Assembly: GCF_002582035.1 (NCBI RefSeq)
Contig: NZ_NUQE01000032.1
Span: 1 to 46,255, forward strand
From: Bacillus pseudomycoides
GTDB lineage: Bacteria; Bacillota; Bacilli; Bacillales; Bacillaceae_G
Direction: 5' to 3'
Length of the DNA stretch: 46,255 nucleotides
Of the stretch, positions 43,184 through 46,255 are shown one piece after another (positions within the stretch are counted from its first letter, which is position 1; every line of letters begins with the position of its first letter). The notes under the pieces were generated by a model. The model saw only the letters and a program-made list of their open reading frames with translations, was not told the DNA's origin and made no database searches. The position numbers and the translations under genes are program-made.

Positions 43184-44083
43184 ATGGTTATGAAAAAAGG
43201 CTTTAAAGTTTCGTTAGCAGCATTAGTGGTTGCTGGTGCTTTAGTAGGTTGTGGGAAATCAGACACAACAAAGACGGAAACTGCTAAAGGTGGTAATGAA
43301 ACGAAGCAAGAATTATCCGGTACAATTACAGCGGCTGGTTCTACGGCGCTTCAACCACTTGCAGAAGAAGCTGCTAAAGAATTTATGGGAGAAAATTCAA
43401 AAGTATCAATTACGGTTCAAGGTGGCGGTAGTGGAACTGGAATTAACCAAGTAGCTTCTGGCGCTGTTCAAGTTGGTAACTCTGACGTTCCTGCTGCAGA
43501 TAAAATAAAAGAAGCAGATAAAGCAAAAGAATTAGTTGATAACAAAGTTGCAGGTATCGGATTTGCGTTAGTTGTAAATAAAGATGTAAATGTTGATAAC
43601 TTAACATTACAACAAGTACAAGATATTTTCTCTGGTAAAGTTACAAACTGGAAAGAAGTTGGCGGAAAAGATGAAAAGATTAATGTAATTAATCGCCCAG
43701 CGGCTTCTGGTACACGTGCTACATTTGAAAAAACAGTTATGAAAGACGCGAAAATTAACGATGCTACAGGTACAACACAAGATTCAAATGGTGCGGTAGA
43801 GCAAGCAATCAACTCTACACCAGGATCTATTAGTTATTTAGCTAACTCTTACATGGTTGGTGACAAAAAAGGTACTTTAAAAACATTGAAAATTGATGGT
43901 GTAGAACCAACAACTGAAAATATTTCTTCTGGTAAATATCCGTTTTGGTCTTATGAATACATGATTACAAAAGGTGAAGCAAAAGACGCAACAAAAGGTT
44001 ACATTGATTATGTAAAAGGTCAAGACTTCGAGAAGAAAGTAGAAGAAATGGGTTACATCCCAATGTCTAAATTAAAGCAATAA
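43184..44083 (+). CDS. pstS: Phosphate ABC transporter substrate-binding lipoprotein
   Basis: A 299-residue PstS protein. It has a signal with lipobox LVGC (Cys near 22), an acidic/Thr-rich linker, then the binding domain opening TITAAGSTALQPLAEEAAKEF. The phosphate-site motifs are GGGSGTGINQVASGAVQVGNSD and RPAASGTRATFE. It captures phosphate outside the membrane and passes it to PstC/PstA. ATG at 43184 fits GGGGG eight bases upstream. A stem-loop follows, before pstC. Confidence 0.93.
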   Translation: MVMKKGFKVSLAALVVAGALVGCGKSDTTKTETAKGGNETKQELSGTITAAGSTALQPLAEEAAKEFMGENSKVSITVQGGGSGTGINQVASGAVQVGNSDVPAADKIKEADKAKELVDNKVAGIGFALVVNKDVNVDNLTLQQVQDIFSGKVTNWKEVGGKDEKINVINRPAASGTRATFEKTVMKDAKINDATGTTQDSNGAVEQAINSTPGSISYLANSYMVGDKKGTLKTLKIDGVEPTTENISSGKYPFWSYEYMITKGEAKDATKGYIDYVKGQDFEKKVEEMGYIPMSKLKQ

Positions 44084-44092
44084 TATAAAACG

Positions 44093-44112
44093 GGCTGGCT
44101 ATTTAGCCAGTC
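44093..44112 (+). promoter_or_regulatory. Stem-loop between pstS and pstC
   Basis: GGCTGGCT (44093-44100) pairs with AGCCAGTC (44105-44112) with one wobble; TTGTTC follows rather than a T-run. It probably sets the ratio of pstS to downstream transcripts. Confidence 0.6.
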
Positions 44113-44152
44113 TTGTTCATTTCAATATAGGAAGTAAGGTTGTGGTCTTGTG

Positions 44153-45037
44153 ATGAAGGGGAAAAAACAAATTAACTACGTAAAAAGTGAATATATTGGA
44201 AGAACACTTGTGACGCTTTGTGGTTTATTAATTGTTGCGGTTACATTAGCTATTATCGCATTCATTTGTGCAAAAGGAATTCAATCATTTACGCAAAGCA
44301 ATATCTCAATTTCAGAAATATTCACATCAACAAAATGGGCTCCGAATGATGGAAGTTTTGGAGCTGTTATTTTCATAGTTGGATCTACTGCTGTATCTCT
44401 CGGTGCAGTAATTATTAGTGCGCCGATTGCAATTGCACTAGCAGTGTTTATGAATTTAATTTCACCAAAGTTTGGAAACAAAGTACTAAAGCCGGTTTTA
44501 GAATTATTAGTAGGGATTCCGTCTGTTGTATATGGTTTACTAGGGGTTACCATTTTAATTCCGCTTTTACGTGATTCTTTGGGTGGTGTAGGATTTAGTT
44601 TAATTGCAGGTATTGTTGTATTAAGTATTATGATTTTGCCAACGATTGCAAGTATTGCTTCTGATGCAATTCGTGCAGTTCCTTTTGAATATTTAGAAGC
44701 CTCTTATGGTTTAGGATCGACGAAATGGCAAGCGATTAGCCGCGTCATTGTTCCGGCGGCGAAAAAGGGGATTTTAACAGGGGTTGTTCTTGGAATAGCT
44801 CGTGCTTTTGGTGAAGCATTAGCAGTTCAGATGGTAATTGGTAATACAATAAAATTACCAGAAGGACTATATAGCCCAACTTCAACTTTAACAGGTATTT
44901 TGACAATGGATATGACAAATACGTTAAATGGGACAGCTTGGAATAATGCGCTATGGACATTAGCGATGATATTACTTCTTATTTCCTTCTTATTTATCTT
45001 AGTAATTCGAGCGATTGGCCAAAGAGGTGAAAGATAA
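44153..45037 (+). CDS. pstC: Phosphate ABC transporter permease
   Basis: A 294-residue permease with six membrane helices. It opens with KGKKQINYVKSEYIGRTLVTLCGLLIVAV. The conserved VLELLVGIPSVVYGLLG segment lies near residue 120 and the EAA loop EYLEASYGLGSTKWQAISRVIVPAA near 180. The ATG at 44153 is chosen; a GTG one codon earlier is equally in frame and the ribosome site (AAGG) is weak for both. It partners PstA. Confidence 0.92.
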   Translation: MKGKKQINYVKSEYIGRTLVTLCGLLIVAVTLAIIAFICAKGIQSFTQSNISISEIFTSTKWAPNDGSFGAVIFIVGSTAVSLGAVIISAPIAIALAVFMNLISPKFGNKVLKPVLELLVGIPSVVYGLLGVTILIPLLRDSLGGVGFSLIAGIVVLSIMILPTIASIASDAIRAVPFEYLEASYGLGSTKWQAISRVIVPAAKKGILTGVVLGIARAFGEALAVQMVIGNTIKLPEGLYSPTSTLTGILTMDMTNTLNGTAWNNALWTLAMILLLISFLFILVIRAIGQRGER

Positions 45038-45039
45038 CG

Positions 45040-45957
45040 ATGAATGCTAGAACAGTTAATAGTATATGGACAGGGATTTTATATGCGGTTGCAGCGCTTG
45101 TAGTCGCTTTACTCGGTTTTCTTGTATACGAAATATTACGACAAGGTTGGGGATTTTGGGATCCAAATTTTTTATTTGGAGAACCAAGTAATACAACAGC
45201 AGGAGGAGGGATTGGTCCTCAATTATTTAATTCCTTCTATATGCTTGTTATTACATTAATTATCTCAATTCCTTTAGGTCTTGGTGCGGGAATTTATCTT
45301 GCGGAATATGCAAAGCAAGGTCGATTTTTAAATTTTGTTCGTCTATGTATCGAAACAATGGCATCTTTACCTTCTATTGTAGTTGGTTTATTTGGATTAC
45401 TTGTGTTTGTTACGATGGCAGGTTGGGGTTATACTGCCATGGGCGGGGCGTTAGCTTTAACGATTTTAAATTTACCAAGTTTAACGCGCGTTTGTGAAAA
45501 TGCAATTACAGAAATTCCATCTAATGTGAAAGAAGCAAGTCTTGGATTAGGTGCAACAAAGTGGCAAACAATTGTTAGAATTATTCTTCCATCGGCATTA
45601 CCACAAATTATTACAGGTGTAATTTTAGCGGCTGGACGTATTTTTGGTGAAGCGGCGGCACTAATTTATACAGCTGGATTAACGTCACCAATTTTAAATG
45701 CCGCAGCAGATCTTTCAAGTCCTGCTAATCCGTTGAACCCATTTCGACCAGCAGAAACATTAGCAGTGCATATTTGGAAGTTAAATTCTGAAGGAATTGT
45801 TCCTGATGCGAAGTTAATTGCAGCAAAATCAGCAGCAGTATTAATTATTATGGTATTACTATTTAATATTCTTGCTCGCTTTATAGCATCTGTACTGCAT
45901 AAACGCTTTACTGGTACGAAAAAATCTCGTAAAAGTAAAGTAAAGACAGCTGCATAA
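45040..45957 (+). CDS. pstA: Phosphate ABC transporter permease
   Basis: A 305-residue permease with six helices, carrying ETMASLPSIVVGLFGLLVFV and the EAA loop VKEASLGLGATKWQTIVRIILPSALPQI. It starts two bases after pstC, with AAAGAGGTGAAAG upstream. A terminator follows within 80 bp and no pstB or phoU comes next, so the ATPase must be encoded elsewhere. The C-terminal tail is short and basic. Confidence 0.92.
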   Translation: MNARTVNSIWTGILYAVAALVVALLGFLVYEILRQGWGFWDPNFLFGEPSNTTAGGGIGPQLFNSFYMLVITLIISIPLGLGAGIYLAEYAKQGRFLNFVRLCIETMASLPSIVVGLFGLLVFVTMAGWGYTAMGGALALTILNLPSLTRVCENAITEIPSNVKEASLGLGATKWQTIVRIILPSALPQIITGVILAAGRIFGEAAALIYTAGLTSPILNAAADLSSPANPLNPFRPAETLAVHIWKLNSEGIVPDAKLIAAKSAAVLIIMVLLFNILARFIASVLHKRFTGTKKSRKSKVKTAA

Positions 45958-45984
45958 TCTTTTGTCTTGTATCCTATATAGAAT

Positions 45985-46037
45985 AGAGAGGGTGTCCTAA
46001 AAGTTCGATAAAGTCGACCTTTTGAGGATGCTCTTTT
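45985..46037 (+). terminator. Terminator of pstSCA
   Basis: AGAG...TCCTAAAAG and CTTTTGAGGATGCTCT form a long imperfect stem, followed by a T-run. It closes the operon after pstA. Confidence 0.78.
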
Positions 46038-46087
46038 TTGTTTATACAATGAAGATATAGAGAGTGGAAAATGTCCTATCTATCTTT

Positions 46088-46192
46088 TCTATCCTGCTAT
46101 TTGCGGGCAGTAAGCCCCCACCTCCAGATTGAGAGAGAATCGGAGAAGATAGGGCGGGGGATGAAAAACCAATGATGGAAGTTTCACTTTAT
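46088..46192 (+). repeat. bcr1-like repeat, short form
   Basis: 105 bp from TCTAT to TTTAT. CCTGCTATTTGCGGGCAGTA forms the 5' hairpin. CCCCCACCT faces an AGGGCGGGGG block, and TGATGGAAGTTTCAC closes the element. Confidence 0.88.
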
Positions 46193-46223
46193 TTGAGAAG
46201 ACCCTATTCTCAAATAAAGTGAA
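46183..46223. repeat. 17-bp perfect inverted repeat over the end of a repeat copy
   Basis: TTCACTTTATTTGAGAA (46183-46199) and TTCTCAAATAAAGTGAA (46207-46223) are exact reverse complements around GACCCTA. The left arm includes the last ten bases of the repeat element. No T-tract follows. Confidence 0.85.
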
Positions 46224-46255
46224 GGGTGGAGATAAAAAATACAACAACCGCACTC

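Noticed and set aside
7863-46192. The repeats as a dispersed CRISPR or as tRNA-like genes
   Set aside because: Copies are kilobases apart, without uniform spacers or cas genes. The GGTTCAACTAACC block resembles a T-arm, but no acceptor stem, D-arm or anticodon arm is present.

Overview
The window is chromosomal DNA of a low-GC Gram-positive endospore former and fits the Bacillus cereus group. The evidence is a three-gene GerA-type germinant receptor operon, a phosphatidylcholine-preferring phospholipase C with the B. cereus pre-pro structure, a sortase whose catalytic residues fall at the B. anthracis SrtA numbers (H126, C187, R196), a cytochrome aa3 quinol oxidase operon, and many copies of a small structured repeat flanked by TTTAT that matches what I recall of the group-specific element bcr1. 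I cannot fix the species. No sphingomyelinase gene follows plcB and the ribose transport genes have decayed, so this is not a textbook B. cereus ATCC 14579-like arrangement.

Layout. 1-10.2 kb: an APH-fold kinase, the Na+/amino acid symporter alsT, the glutamine-type ABC operon glnQHMP, a RocE-like amino acid permease overlapped by an OsmC-like gene, and a marR-emrB type drug efflux pair. 10.3-13.5 kb: a ribose cluster with rbsR and rbsK intact, rbsD/A/C/B reduced to fragments, and the small transaldolase. 13.8-22 kb: an MFS transporter, plcB, a soluble chemotaxis-transducer-like protein, a WalR-box-preceded 3D-domain cell wall protein, an HTH regulator with a membrane partner, sortase srtA, and a secreted YHYH protein. 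22-30 kb: a POT peptide transporter behind 17-bp iterated operators, two further amino acid permeases, a purine permease, a GNAT acetyltransferase and a C39-like peptidase. 30.4-34.2 kb: qoxABCD. 34.5-40.3 kb: a small membrane protein, an M20 amidohydrolase, and the ger operon with an added 46-codon ORF. 40.3-42.7 kb (minus): feoA plus a naturally split feoB behind a large perfect palindrome. 43.2-46 kb: pstSCA with candidate Pho boxes and no pstB.

Biological theme: uptake of amino acids, peptides, phosphate and iron, aerobic respiration, cell surface maintenance and spore germination, as expected for a proteolytic soil or host-associated bacillus.

The most interesting non-coding content is the TTTAT-flanked repeat family. 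There are about twelve full, short, internally deleted or remnant copies, eleven of them in one orientation. Several sit in the T-tracts of intrinsic terminators and two supply stop codons of neighbouring genes. Paired base changes between copies preserve three separate helices, which is direct evidence for selection on, or inheritance of, a folded structure.
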